Below are positions 1 through 10,521 of a stretch of 64,000 bases of DNA, piece after piece. Below the pieces are notes generated by a model. That model saw only the letters and a program-made list of their open reading frames with translations. It was not told the origin of the DNA and did not search any database. Made by a program: the position numbers and the translations under genes. Location: positions 868,001 through 932,000 of the forward strand of contig NC_089176.1 of the NCBI RefSeq assembly GCF_947507565.1. Reading direction: 5' to 3'. This DNA comes from Oscarella lobularis. Its lineage: Eukaryota > Porifera > Homoscleromorpha > Homosclerophorida > Oscarellidae. How positions within the stretch are numbered: the first letter of the stretch is position 1; each line of letters opens with the position of its first letter.

Positions 1-705
1 TCAACTTTCACAATCAACGCGAGAGTTCTCCCGAACTATTTCAAAGCAGAATGATGAATAAAGTGGGAACGATTCTGCTTATTATATTTTAATGCGGGAC
101 AATTTCTCCTCAGGCATGGTATCTTGGCTATGGTTCAAAGGAAGTACTGCTACATAGTTGCAAAGATCTGCAGAAGAAGATTAGCGTCTGTCAGAAAAAT
201 TTGGCCTTGATTTATTCTATTTTTAATTTAAGGTGGAGCTTGATGGGGTTGTCCTTGATCTTCCTGAGCTAGAAGGCGTTGTCGTACTAAACATCAAGAG
301 CTGGGGAGCTGGCGTAGAGGTGTGGGGTGATGGAAACAGCTTGGGTCCCTGCAAGTCAGTCGTATTAATCTGTAAGCACCTATCGACGACTTCAATGAGT
401 TGTGTGTGTGTAGGTTTGATGATGGTCTGCTGGAAGTGTTTGGTGTCTATTCCTCTTTGCACATAGCGCGACTAAACGTCTCTCTTGCCGAACCTATTCG
501 ACTAGGAAGAGCGAAGCGAATTAAGGTGAGTAGAATGAATTTTTTACTTTGGATTGCAATTTTTTGCCGGGTTCTAAAGATTGCGCTGAAATCAGGTCAG
601 GTACCTGTTCACGTGGACGGAGAGCCGTGGGAACAGTCGCCGTCTGTAATAACAATAGCTCATCACAATCAACTTGCAGTAATGCAGAAGCGAACCGAAA
701 AATAG
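1..705 (+). CDS. Diacylglycerol kinase, C-terminal part (5' end outside window)
   Basis: This is the 3' end of a lipid kinase that phosphorylates diacylglycerol to phosphatidic acid. Five exons can be traced: up to 62, 114-185, 233-354, 414-525 and 601-705, all with GT-AG junctions that keep the frame. The joined protein is the DGK accessory domain. It contains a stretch reading ESSPELFQSRMMNK, then VVVLNIKSWGAGVEVWGDG, then FDDGLLEVFGVYSSLH, and near the end VPVHVDGEPWEQSP. These match the usual DGK landmarks (LNIPSxGGG, DGLLEVVGV, QVDGEPW). The ending, soon after the DGEPW block with no further domain, is most like the short epsilon-type DGKs, but the subtype cannot be fixed without the N-terminus. 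The stop is TAG at 703-705. Confidence 0.88.
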
Positions 706-943
706 CATTTGTTTGTATTTAATTAATTTAATTAAGTGAAGTCTAACCCCCACCCAGTTAGGGGGACAGTAGGTACGGCGCGCGCTGGCAGCGTACAGTA
801 TGTGCCCCGCGCCCCCTGGTATGTGCCTGTGTCAGAGATATAAAAGGCAGAGATATAAAAGAGACTCTTTTATATCTCTGCCTGTGTGAAAACACCGATA
901 TTATCCGGGAATGAGAGAGAGAGAGTCAACGAACAATCACGTC
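706..943. other. Intergenic stretch with a tight palindrome
   Basis: About 240 bp between the DGK stop and the proposed B3GNTL1 start. It is GC-rich around 775-820 and holds the 846-882 palindrome, which is listed separately. No coding exon is visible. Confidence 0.6.
846..882. repeat. Perfect 18-bp inverted repeat with a 1-nt centre
   Basis: Arms 846-863 and 865-882 are perfect reverse complements around a single A at 864. Each arm contains the core AGATATAAAAGAG, so a TATA-like motif occurs on both strands. A partial extra copy of the left arm (CAGAGATATAAAA) lies directly upstream at about 833-845. It sits 60-100 bp before the B3GNTL1 start, so it could be a promoter element, or a foldback element or recent duplication. 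Confidence 0.8.
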
Positions 944-2573
944 ATGGTTGAAGCAAGAAAAGTAGACTTGGTGTGTTTTTTGCTTCTCAGTCGTCCCCAG
1001 GCTCTTTAGTAAGGATAGATGAGTGCCTGGGGACAAGGCAAAGTAGAGCCCGTCCTTTTACGAACGCGCAGAGCATTATTACGCCGGTCTACAATGCGAA
1101 AGAATTTCTCGAAGACGTCTGCAAATCGATCGTTTCTCAAACGTTTACCGGTTCAATGGAGTGGTCGATTTTCGACGACGCTAGCTCGGTATACCTTAAA
1201 ACAAAAATAAGCTGCGATTTTGGAAAAAATTGACGACAGGACAAATCGATCGAAGTTGTACACCGCTGGCTTCCTCAATTAGAGAAACGAGGCATTTGTG
1301 TCGTGATGGGAGGTCACAGTGGAAAAGAGCCGAAGGGTGGTACGTCTTCAAATGATCTGTAGTCAACGTCATCTAGATACCAGGCATCTGATTTTACAGT
1401 AGGATACGCCAAAAATCGAGCTATTGATCAGAGCAGCGGACGTTTTCTTTGCTTTATGGACGCCGTGAGCGCTGTCACAACACGTCACTTCTTGATTTTT
1501 ATTTGGAACTTAGGACGACGTCATGCACGCTAGGCGTATTGAATTGCAGTATGCAGCTTCTCTGTCCAACCCTGATGCAGTATGTAGATGCATGCACATA
1601 ATTGGGATTTGAAAATTTTCTTTATAGATAGTAGGATGTCAGTTCTGTCGGATTCCTTGCACGTCGACGCCACGCTACACTCGCTGGGCGAATTCTCTTA
1701 CAGACGTTCAATTGAGAACTCAAGTAGACTACACTCGATTTTATTCTAAGAGACTAAGCAGAGTTTGGCTTAGGCGTTTACTTCATTTGGACCGACGATT
1801 ATACAGCCTTCATGGTTTTGCTCGAGAGACGTGTTCCTTAGAGCCGGTCCTTTTGTAGAAGATAAAAAGGTGCGATTCTAATTTTAAAATATTTTTGTTG
1901 TACGGTATGAAGCGTTTTTCAATTAATTTAAGGGCACGCCTGAAGATCTTCTCTTCTTTCATGAGCATCTTCGTCTAGGAGGCAGTTTGGTGAAAGTTGA
2001 CCAGTGCCTTCTGACGTATCGGTATCATCCTTCGGCTACTACCTTTTCTATCAAACGGTATTTCACTGGGTTTTTTTTATTTTTTTGATAACCTATTATT
2101 TGCCTTTAGAGAACGTATATGGGATATTCAGGTTAGGGCTCTGGAGGAATTTGTTCTTAGTCGGTGGGACTCGTTCACAATATGGAATGCAGGAAAGCAA
2201 GGTCGTCGACTCTATCGGAGTCTAAGTGAGAACAGCAGAAAGAAAGTCGTCTCTTTCTGTGACGTCGATGAGAAGAAAATAAAGAAGGGGTTTTACACCT
2301 TTGAAGACACCAAAGTGGGTACAGGCTAATGCTCTAACATGAATGAATAGAGATGATTGATGCAGGAGGTTCCACGGCCTCGAGTGGCGATTGTGCATTT
2401 TAGAGAAGCTCAACTGCCACTTGTAATATGCGTCAAGTGGGTAAGGCTAGCATGCTTGCATGAAAGACTTAAGTCAATCTTGTTTTTTGTAGGATCTGAC
2501 CGGCGGTCAATTTGAGGAAAATTTAGAATCGCTACACCTGGTTGAAGGTAGAGATTATTATCACTTCGCTTGA
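944..2573 (+). CDS. B3GNTL1: B3GNTL1-like family 2 glycosyltransferase
   Basis: A putative GT-A glycosyltransferase of family 2, orthologous in its whole layout to animal B3GNTL1. Nine or so short exons join cleanly. They give [19 protein letters not shown], then [36 protein letters not shown] followed by DADDVM (the metal-binding D-x-D region), [65 protein letters not shown] and finally [19 protein letters not shown]. The last two blocks are hallmarks of B3GNTL1 C-termini. The start is uncertain. I prefer ATG 944 with a first intron 962-1071, giving MVEARK joined to SIITPV; an unspliced start at 976 or slightly upstream is the alternative. The stop is TGA at 2571-2573. The natural acceptor in animals is not firmly known. 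Confidence 0.87.
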
Positions 2574-2725
2574 CTAGCAACTGCTCAACATGCTAATTAA
2601 TCAATTAATTTATAAGTATTATTTTTAGTAGCGTTCTTATTCGGATTTGAATTTACATACAGGTCATTGTTTTATACGGGACGTCGTTGTCAGATCGTTG
2701 CTACTGACAACAAGAGCTCTTCGCC

Positions 2726-4902
2726 ATGAGTCGAGTTTACGACGCGATTGAGCCGACCGTTATCGATGACGAGCTCCTGCACGAGTGCGTCTACGATCAA
2801 GGACCGACGGGAGAAGCGGGAAGTATCGTACAACGCGAGGGAATCGATTTTCGAGACGTTTCCCAACTGCGTCTCGATTTTCGAAGTAAGAAGCACGTCG
2901 AAACCGATTCGCGGGGCCGTAATAAAGTACAAAGATATTCTAAAAATCGACAACATCTGGATGTTCACCGGCCTAACGAAACTTCAATTGGATAACAATA
3001 TTATTGAGAAAATCGAAGGACTCGATACTTTGGTCAATCTTCAGTGGTTGGGTTAGTTCTTATTTTGATTTTACACATAATTCGGGTCGATTACTTCTTC
3101 AGATTTGTCGTTTAATAATATCGAGGAAATCTCCGGTCTTGATCGTCTAACGAAACTCGAAGATTTGTCGCTCTATCATAATCGAATAAGCAAGATGGAG
3201 AACATGGAGAGTCTCGTTCATCTGCAGGTTTTCTCCGTTGGATCCAATTGTCTCGAAGACTTGAGAATGGCAAGAAAAAAATTGTGTCTGCGGAAATCCT
3301 GACGTAACCTTGTGCCTTTCTAGCTTATTTATCTGAGGCGATTTGCAAACCTGCAAACGCTCAACTTGTCCGGAAACCCTTTCTGTCAGGATCCCCGCTA
3401 CAAACGATACGTATTTGCCCATCTACCCCAGCTGAGATATCTAGATTTTCGACTCGTCACAGAAGACGAGGCAAGGAGACTTTTTATAAAAAAGCCTTTG
3501 CTTTTCATGGAATTAAATATGCAGAGAACGGAAGCACAGAAAGAATACAAAGATGATATTGATCTCATAAAGCAAGCTGAAGCTGAAGAGGAGAAGCGAG
3601 CATCGGAGGAAGAAGCAACCTCTAAAGAACTTGCACGTCACAAAGTAAGAGATCTGTAGCTATATATACATGTAGCTATGTTTTTTTGTAGGCTGCTTAC
3701 GTTGATGGCATGTTTGGGCTGGAATTGTTTGAGGGTATGTATGAGGAAGACCAGGATGCGTCTAAACTTCATCAGATGCCTGGTGTTGAAGCAATGCTTA
3801 CCAGATATCCAACGCACATAGTAGACACTTATGTTATTAAGTTGCGCGTGTTTTTCCTTGACTTGAGTATTGGTGCACTTTTCGTGAGCAGTTTGTCGTC
3901 ATCTGCAATGACTTGGCCGAAATGGGACTGAAGGAGAAGGAGAAGCGTCAGCAAGAATGCGAGGACTTCTCCAGCTGCGTCGAGGAAGCAAAGAGGCTCA
4001 ATAAAGAGAAAGGCGTTCAACTGGTGGAACAATATCTCAGTTATAAGAAAACCGTAAGGAATTGAATACGAACGTACTCATGATCTGAATGGGGGAGTGT
4101 AGGCATTGCAAGGCGTGCATCACATACGTGATATAGGTGAGCAGGATGAAAAAATAGAGGAATGCAGAGCAAAGCTGGAGCAGCTGAAACACGAGCTGTT
4201 GCTATTCGAAATGCAGCTTGTCGATCAGTTAGAGGTAAGGTTAGAGGCATACGTAACGTTGCCTTTGATTTGTACACTTTACTTCTAGGAGGTTATCAAG
4301 GATTTTGAGCGCAGCGTTACAGAGATGGTATCAGTGTTTGTTGAAGGAGTGCAGCAAAGGTATAAGAAGAAAGAGGATCACGCGTAGTTCTGACAATCAT
4401 GTTCCTATAGAATGACCCAAAGCCGTGATCTCGAGAATGCTCACCACGAAAAATTAACCGAAATCGCTATGCAGCTCTTGGAGAGAATGGTTAAAGGCGA
4501 ATTGGAAGAAGAGCTGCCTGATGAATTGAGAATGGTATTACATACCATATAGAAAAAACCATGGCAATTTCAATTTATATTTCCTTGTAGCTTTTCGTTG
4601 ACAAAGATACCATTGCGAATGCAATTAACGCTTCGCATGATGTTCACGTTTTAGCAATTGACAACAAAGTACGGCCACGTTTTTTATTATAATTAATTAA
4701 TTAGCTAACTGGTGTTTTTCTCACTAAGGAGGATAGCATTCTATCGAGGGCGCGTCGCGATCTAAATTTTCTCGTCGAACGTGTACATCGCGAGGAGGTG
4801 GAACGAAATCGATCGCGCACTGCTGAGATTCTTCACTTTATCGAACACCATGGCAACGAGTTTGATATGTTAGAGGAAAGCATGCACGATGCAAGAAGTT
4901 GA
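2726..4902 (+). CDS. DRC3: Dynein regulatory complex subunit 3 (LRRC48)
   Basis: A ciliary axoneme protein of the nexin-dynein regulatory complex, which controls motility of 9+2 cilia. The first exon reads MSRVYDAIEPTVIDDELLHE and is followed by leucine-rich repeats of the SDS22 type: LTKLQLDNNIIEKIEGLD, WLDLSFNNIEEISGLD, LEDLSLYHNRISKMENM and LQVFSVGSN. The LRR cap region reads YLRRFANLQTLNLSGNPF and YLPQLRYLDFR-like. A long coiled-coil half follows, with LPGVEAML-like, EMQLVDQLE and LFVDKDTI blocks at DRC3 positions. The exon 3 to 4 junction uses a GC donor at 3270-3271, which gives DLRM joined to LIYLRRF. The stop is at 4900-4902. Presence of DRC3 implies motile cilia. Confidence 0.93.
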
Positions 4903-5372
4903 GACGCTATAGTTATCAACTGCGTTCGTACCTAACTACAAAACTGCGAGGTTATTGAATTATTGTTGTCACAGATTATCCTGGCTCTCTCCTTTATAGT
5001 CCCTCCCCTCCTCACCGAAACCCCTCCAGCGAAGAATGCAATCGGCTTCGAGCGCGAGGTGCGTAACGACTGTGTCGTCTAAGCTGTCAGTGAGTCTACG
5101 ATCCTCCTGTACGTATTGGTGGGCCCCTACTAGGGAACTGTCCAACTTACGGTATCGTTTTCCCTCGCGGCCACTGTACCAACAACCCATTTGTTAGACT
5201 TACCAGTTACCCTACCGTGATAAATGACTGCAGAAGGGCCCCCCTTCCCTCGCACCAGTAGATAGCTACGTACATTACAATACTGATCTCGGAGACGTTG
5301 CAACACAGCAAACTCAAACAGAAAAAGAAAGCAATTTCACGTGACAGCGTTGTCACTGAGGGTTTGGTGCCT
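4903..5372. other. Convergent intergenic region
   Basis: About 470 bp between the convergent 3' ends of DRC3 and oxidase copy 1. I see no conserved coding exon, tandem repeat or RNA gene in it. Confidence 0.6.
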
Positions 5373-7481
5373 CTACGGTCGTATCGGCAGCCGTCGACGC
5401 AGAACGTTTGAAAGGAGATCCCTCTGCGAGAACTTCGTAGTCAGTAAATCGTTTGCTGATTCAAAGGCGCCCTCCGTCCAGCCTTGGTTATTGGAGTAAG
5501 CCGAGCCCATAATAAAGACATCGTGCTCGGGATCCAACTGAGTGACATTCTTGATGGCTTCGCTGATATTGTAGCCAGCCTTCCACAAGTGCCACGCTTC
5601 ACCTAAAAAAATCAACATAAAATGGCGTAATCACGCTGCGTACCAATTTGTGTTACTGGGCATGTTTGGCCCATAGTTTGGAAAGTAGCCAGGCGTCGCA
5701 TCGTGATCCCAGAACATCACCACGCCTTGTTCTGGTCTCCCTATAACGTCTTCAGTCGTATTATGATTGATGGCCATCTGTTTAACGGCCTCGTCCACTA
5801 ACGCGTTATTTAACTGATAGAGAAAATCCACCGATCCGGGAAATCGGGACAAAGTGTTGCGGTCGGCCAAAGATCCCCAAAATTCGGCATTCGAGGCATC
5901 GTTATATGCCATAATAAAGGATCGTCCTGAATTGCTTTCTGGAGCGAAGTAGAACGTCTGACGTATCTCCAGACTCGATATGGATCTTCCCTTTATCAGA
6001 TTCAGATATTGAAGCTCCGGATGTCGCCACCAGGGTTCCGGAAAAACGAGAAAGAATTTCGTCGATTTATGAGAAATGACGGCGTCGACCAAATGAGCAT
6101 TGGGCGACGTTCTCAACGGCTCCCAATCGATCCTCTTCACTTGCGAACGAGTCATGCCGAGAACCACTTTTCTTCCACAGTGGTATCTCTGAGAGAGAGT
6201 CGACAGCAGAGTAGGAAATTTATACGTGCGCCGTTGTGTGCGCGTACCTTTTCGCCGGTAACGGAGTCCGCTACTGTGACCAAATACATATGAGAGTTGT
6301 CTTGGCGTTTGCACTTTTTTATGGCAGTAACGGTGGAATTTTTCATTATTCTGCCAAAAGCCGAACTAATTAGACGGAATCTATTGATTAATTTGACCGA
6401 CTTGCTATTGTTATGGCTTGAAAAAAATCGGCGAGATGAATGGGAATTGTCTGCATTCCTTCGTCTGGCGTGCTGTAATCCGGAAGCGCCGTGTCAGTAT
6501 GAGAGCCGAGATTATTTCCGGCAGCACCAGGATTCTGCGGAAACATGTACGTATACCCGTTTCCGTCCTGCCAGTAGTGCTTCGCATCGGCACTGGCATT
6601 AGCCAAAGCAAAAACATTGGCTTGCCTAGAAGATGTTATATTAGTCGACGATGTATTCATAAGTCTCTACATGTTTTACCCATAATAGTAGAAGGGGTCC
6701 CCGTAGACGGTATAGGCCTGGTCCAGTGGCTTGTTTCTTTGGGACGGAGGAACAGTGGCATTGAAATATTTTCTTTAATTAATTAACGATACGTTAGTAG
6801 AGAGAAGAGGGTTATTTGTGTAGTTGTAGCTAGAGGAGCTTACGCTTGGAGTGTATCAGGGTATAAGTGCTTTTCGTCTTCCTTTAGATTGTACGGAAGC
6901 TCGGCAGTCGTTAGATGCTTCTGCTGCAGAAAGACGTCGCGCAATAGAAAGGGTCGATCTGTGTTGTTCTCGTCCATGCCGAATTCCTTTACGGGAATGG
7001 CAAAATCCTTGATGACGTCGGTGAGTAGCTTCTGCTCTCCTTCGACGAAGCGCATTCCGCCTAGCTCGGCCATGTTGTAGTCAATACCGGGAAGCCGGAA
7101 GGAGTGAAGACGACCGCCGATACGATTGTTCGCCTCGAGCAGAAGAATCTTATCGTTTTTAAGCGTCGTGTTCTTGCGGAGCCGATAGGCGAAATAGGTA
7201 CCGGACGGCCCACCTCCGACGATGATGACGTCTTGGATGTCGGCGGTCCGATCGGTGCAGAGACAGTCCGAGTCGTCGTCATCCATGGTACCACTTTTAG
7301 TAGGGGCGTCGTTTGCGTCGTCTTTTTCTCTCGTTGCCAGAATGGGAATGACGACGAGAATGATGATGACGCAGCAGGCCAGAGCGACTCCCAAAATGAT
7401 CGTGGTCATTTGATATTTTCGTATGTCTCGTCTCGACGTTTGACGCGAGTCGTCCTCGTCGTTGTCGTTGAGTTTCTCCAT
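5373..7481 (-). CDS. Membrane-anchored L-amino-acid oxidase, array copy 1 (escapin/aplysianin-like)
   Basis: A flavoenzyme expected to oxidise L-amino acids to keto acids, ammonia and H2O2. Exon 1 (6844-7481) encodes a basic leader, a transmembrane signal anchor at residues ~25-50 (IILGVALACCVIIILVVIPI) and the FAD dinucleotide site VIIVGGGPSGT with LLEANNRIGGRLHS. Later exons give AELGGMRF, GQANVFALANASADA, VTVADSVTGEK, a substrate-domain exon with FLVFPEPWWR and AYNDASNAEFWGSL, and a last exon with EAWHLWKAGYNISE and GSAYSNNQGWTEGAFESA. This order matches molluscan escapin, aplysianin and achacin. Basic residues before the single hydrophobic span suggest type II topology with the catalytic domain outside. 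All junctions can be joined without a stop. Past the FAD motif this copy is clearly the most diverged of the four. Confidence 0.88.
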
Positions 7482-7970
7482 CGCTCAATAGGATGCGCAC
7501 CAGTGCGGGTCGAGGTGAGGAAATGAACTAAAACAATACGAAGTCTTATAGATGAGGAAAAACAGGCCGGGGAGCGTCCTGCGACGTAAATGAGTGAGCA
7601 TTTACATCTCCTAAGGAAGTGACGCGAGGCAGCAGTCTGAATGGATGACGCCAATACGACGCGTGTACTGTGTACTTCCACACGCCAACGCTTTCGAGAA
7701 ACAATGCTAGGCGGATGCTAAAAGGCGTGGGCTCTTCCTTGGAGATGCGGTTGTGGTCATTTGTGACATTTTCATATGCTGTCACCTTTGGTAGTACGTC
7801 ATCCTTCACTTCCACTTTCTCCCACTCCTTTTTACCTACAAGTACCGGTACTAAACATTTAGTAGAGACGTTTGATTTCCACAAAGACAGCTGCAACAGA
7901 TAAACAATGACAACGACAACGACAAGCAATACAGACAGTCAAACGTTCAACAGCGGCTGTCGTTCTTCTT
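7482..7970. promoter_or_regulatory. Spacer between oxidase copies 1 and 2 (duplicated promoter type A)
   Basis: About 490 bp that hold the 5' flank of copy 1 and the 3' flank of copy 2. The first ~60 bp upstream of the start (7482-7545) are nearly identical to those upstream of copies 2 and 3. Further similarity, with small indels, runs through 7550-7970 against 10100-10520 and 12650-12990. No separate gene is visible. Confidence 0.65.
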
Positions 7971-10041
7971 TCAAAGATGAATCGAGCGTCTTTTGCGTTT
8001 GACGTTTTGGAAGAGAGGCGTCTGGGAAAACTTATCCTGCAGCAAATCCTCGACGCTTTCGAAAGCTCCCTCTGTCCAGCCTTGGTTATTGGAGTAAGCC
8101 GAGCCAACAATGAAGACCTCCTGTTCAGGATCCAATTGAGTGATGTCCTTCATCACTTCGCTGACATTGTAGCCAGCCTTCCACATGTGCCACGCTTCGC
8201 CTTAGGTATAACAAGTATTTAGGATTAGAATAGAACAAGCCCTGCTGCTGTACTTGGCATGTTTGGTCCATAGTTGGGAACGTCGCTGGGCACTGTGTCG
8301 TGATTCCAATACATCACTACACCTTGTACCGGTTTGCCAATAATGTCCTCAGTTGTGTTGTGATTGATAGCAATCTGTCTGACAGCTTCGTTGACAAATA
8401 CGTCGTTCATCTGATAAAGAAAATCCATTGTTCCAGGATAGCGAGAAAATTTGCGATCGGTCAGAGAGCCCCAGAATTCGGCGTTCTGTCCGTCGTTGTA
8501 CGCCATAACGAGAGATGACCCGGAACCGGTCGGCGGAGTGAAGTAGAACGTCTGACGCGTTTGCAGACTCGATATGGTTCTTCCCTTGGTCAAGTTCAGA
8601 TACATGAGCTCGGAATCTCTCCACCAAGGTTTCGAGAAGACGAGAAAGTATTTCGCTGCTTTGTGAGAGGCAACAGCGTCGACCAAATGAGCGTTGGGTG
8701 ACATCCGAAGTGGATCCCAATTAATTCTCTTCAATTGGGATCGAGTGAGGGCAAGAACGACTTTTCTTCCACAGTAGTTTGTCTGAAGAGGTCGGCACTA
8801 TGAAACTCGTACACACTCATTTACGTCACGATACCTTTTCTCCAGTAACCGAATCCGCTACTGTGACTAAAAAAATCTGCTCATTGCCAAGTTTTTGTAC
8901 AGATGTGACAGTGGAGTTGAGCTTCACTCTGTCAAAGCAGATCAAGGCCTTATAGTTAACTTCATTAGCTTGATTTACTGGCTGTTTGCATAACCGGCAA
9001 AACGATCGGCAAGATTTATGGGAATTGTCTGCATGCCATCGTCAGGTGACCTGTATCCAGTGGAAAGCGACGTGTCGTTACCGACGCCGAGCAGATTTCC
9101 TGCAACACCGGGATTCTGAGGAAACATGTACGTGTACCCGTTGCCGTCCTGGAAATAATTGTGAGCGTCAGCACTCGCATTGGCCAAAGCAAAAACATTA
9201 GCTTGCCTAAGCAAAGACGTCAATCAAAGTTACGGACGTATTTGTGCGTCTGCTCTTACCCATAATAATATAAGGGATCGCCATAGACGGTGTAAGCCTG
9301 ATCAGGTGGCTTGTTCCAATCGGACGGACGAACAGTGGCGTAATAATATTTCCTGACAATTCCTCGCATCACTACAATTTTTTGAAAGTGTTTACATAGT
9401 ACTTACGACTGAAGTGCATTTGGCACCTGATGCTCCTCATCCTCCTTCAAGTTATAGGGCAGTTTTGCCGTTGTCAGATCTTTTTGCTGCACGAAAACGT
9501 CGCGCAGCAAGTAGGGTCGATCTTCGTTTTCCTCGTCCATTTCGAAGACTTTAGTAGGTATGCCCAAATCGTTGATGACTTGCGCTATGAGCGGCTGAGC
9601 GTCAGGAATGTAGCGCATGCCGCCGACTTCAGCTACATAATAATCGATGCCCGGTATTCGAACGGAATGAAGGCGACCGCCTATACGATCGTTGGCCTCG
9701 AGCAGAAGAATCTTTTTATCGGTCAGCGAGTTGTTCTGACGAAGACGATAGGCCAAATAGGTACCGGACGGCCCACCTCCGACGATGATGACGTCTTGGA
9801 TGTCGGCGGGATCGGGGCAGAGACCGTCCGAGTAATCGTCGTCCAAGGTACCACTTTTAGTAGGGACGTCGTTGGCGTCGTCTTTTTCTCTCGTTGCCAG
9901 AATGGGAATAACGACGAGAATGATGATGACGCAGCAGGCCAGAGCGACTCCCAAAATGATCGTGGTCATTTGATATTTTCGTACGTCTCGTCTCGACGTT
10001 TGACGCGAGTCGTCCTCGTCGTTGTCGTTGAGTTTCTCCAT
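7971..10041 (-). CDS. Membrane-anchored L-amino-acid oxidase, array copy 2 (chimeric)
   Basis: Same enzyme type as copy 1. Exon 1 runs 9407-10041, with MEKLNDNDEDDSRQTSRRD, the transmembrane anchor and GGGPSGTYLAYRLRQNN. Downstream exons read KYYYATVRPSDWNKPPDQ, YGDPLYYYG, GQANVFALANASADAHNYFQ, VTVADSVTGEK, NYCGRKVVLALTRSQLKR, FLVFSKPWWRDSE, AYNDGQNAEFWGSL and EAWHMWKAGYNVSEVMKD, and it ends KRKRRSIHL. The leader and promoter match copy 1. From just after the FAD motif onward the gene matches copy 4, so it looks like a crossover product. The intron before EAWHMW is about 50 bp. No disabling change was seen. Confidence 0.88.
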
Positions 10042-10521
10042 CGCTCAATAGGATGCGCACCAGTGCGGGTCGAGGTGAGGAAATGAACTAAAACAATATA
10101 CGAAGTCTTATAGATGAGGAAAAACAGGCCGAGGGGGCATCCTGCGACGTAAGCGAGTGGACATTTGCATCTCCTAGGGAAGTGACGCGAGGCAGCAGTC
10201 TGAATGGATGACGCCAATACGACGCGTGTACTGTGTACTTTCACATCGCGCCAACGCTTTCGAGAAACAATGCTAGGCGGATGCTAAAAGGCGTGGGCTC
10301 TTCCTTGGAGATGCGGTTTTGGTCATTAGTGACATTTCCATATGCTGTCACCTTTGGTAGTACGCTTCCACTTTCTCCCACTCCTTTTTACCTACAAGTA
10401 CTAAACATTTAGTAGAGACGTTTGATTTCCACAAGGACAGCTGCAACCGATAAAACAATGACAACGACAACGACAAGCAATGCAGACAGTCAAACGTTCA
10501 ACAGCGGCTGTCGTTCTTCTC
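10042..10521. promoter_or_regulatory. Spacer between oxidase copies 2 and 3
   Basis: About 480 bp closely related to 7482-7970, differing mainly by small indels such as the loss of a short segment near 10365-10375. It contains the 5' flank of copy 2 and the 3' flank of copy 3. No additional gene is visible. Confidence 0.65.

Noticed and set aside
5373-7481. Oxidase copy 1 as a pseudogene
   Set aside because: The exon 3 to 4 junction at first seemed out of frame. A donor six or so bases further on (AGTCG|GTCAAA, minus strand) restores SRIMKNSTVT in line with the other copies.
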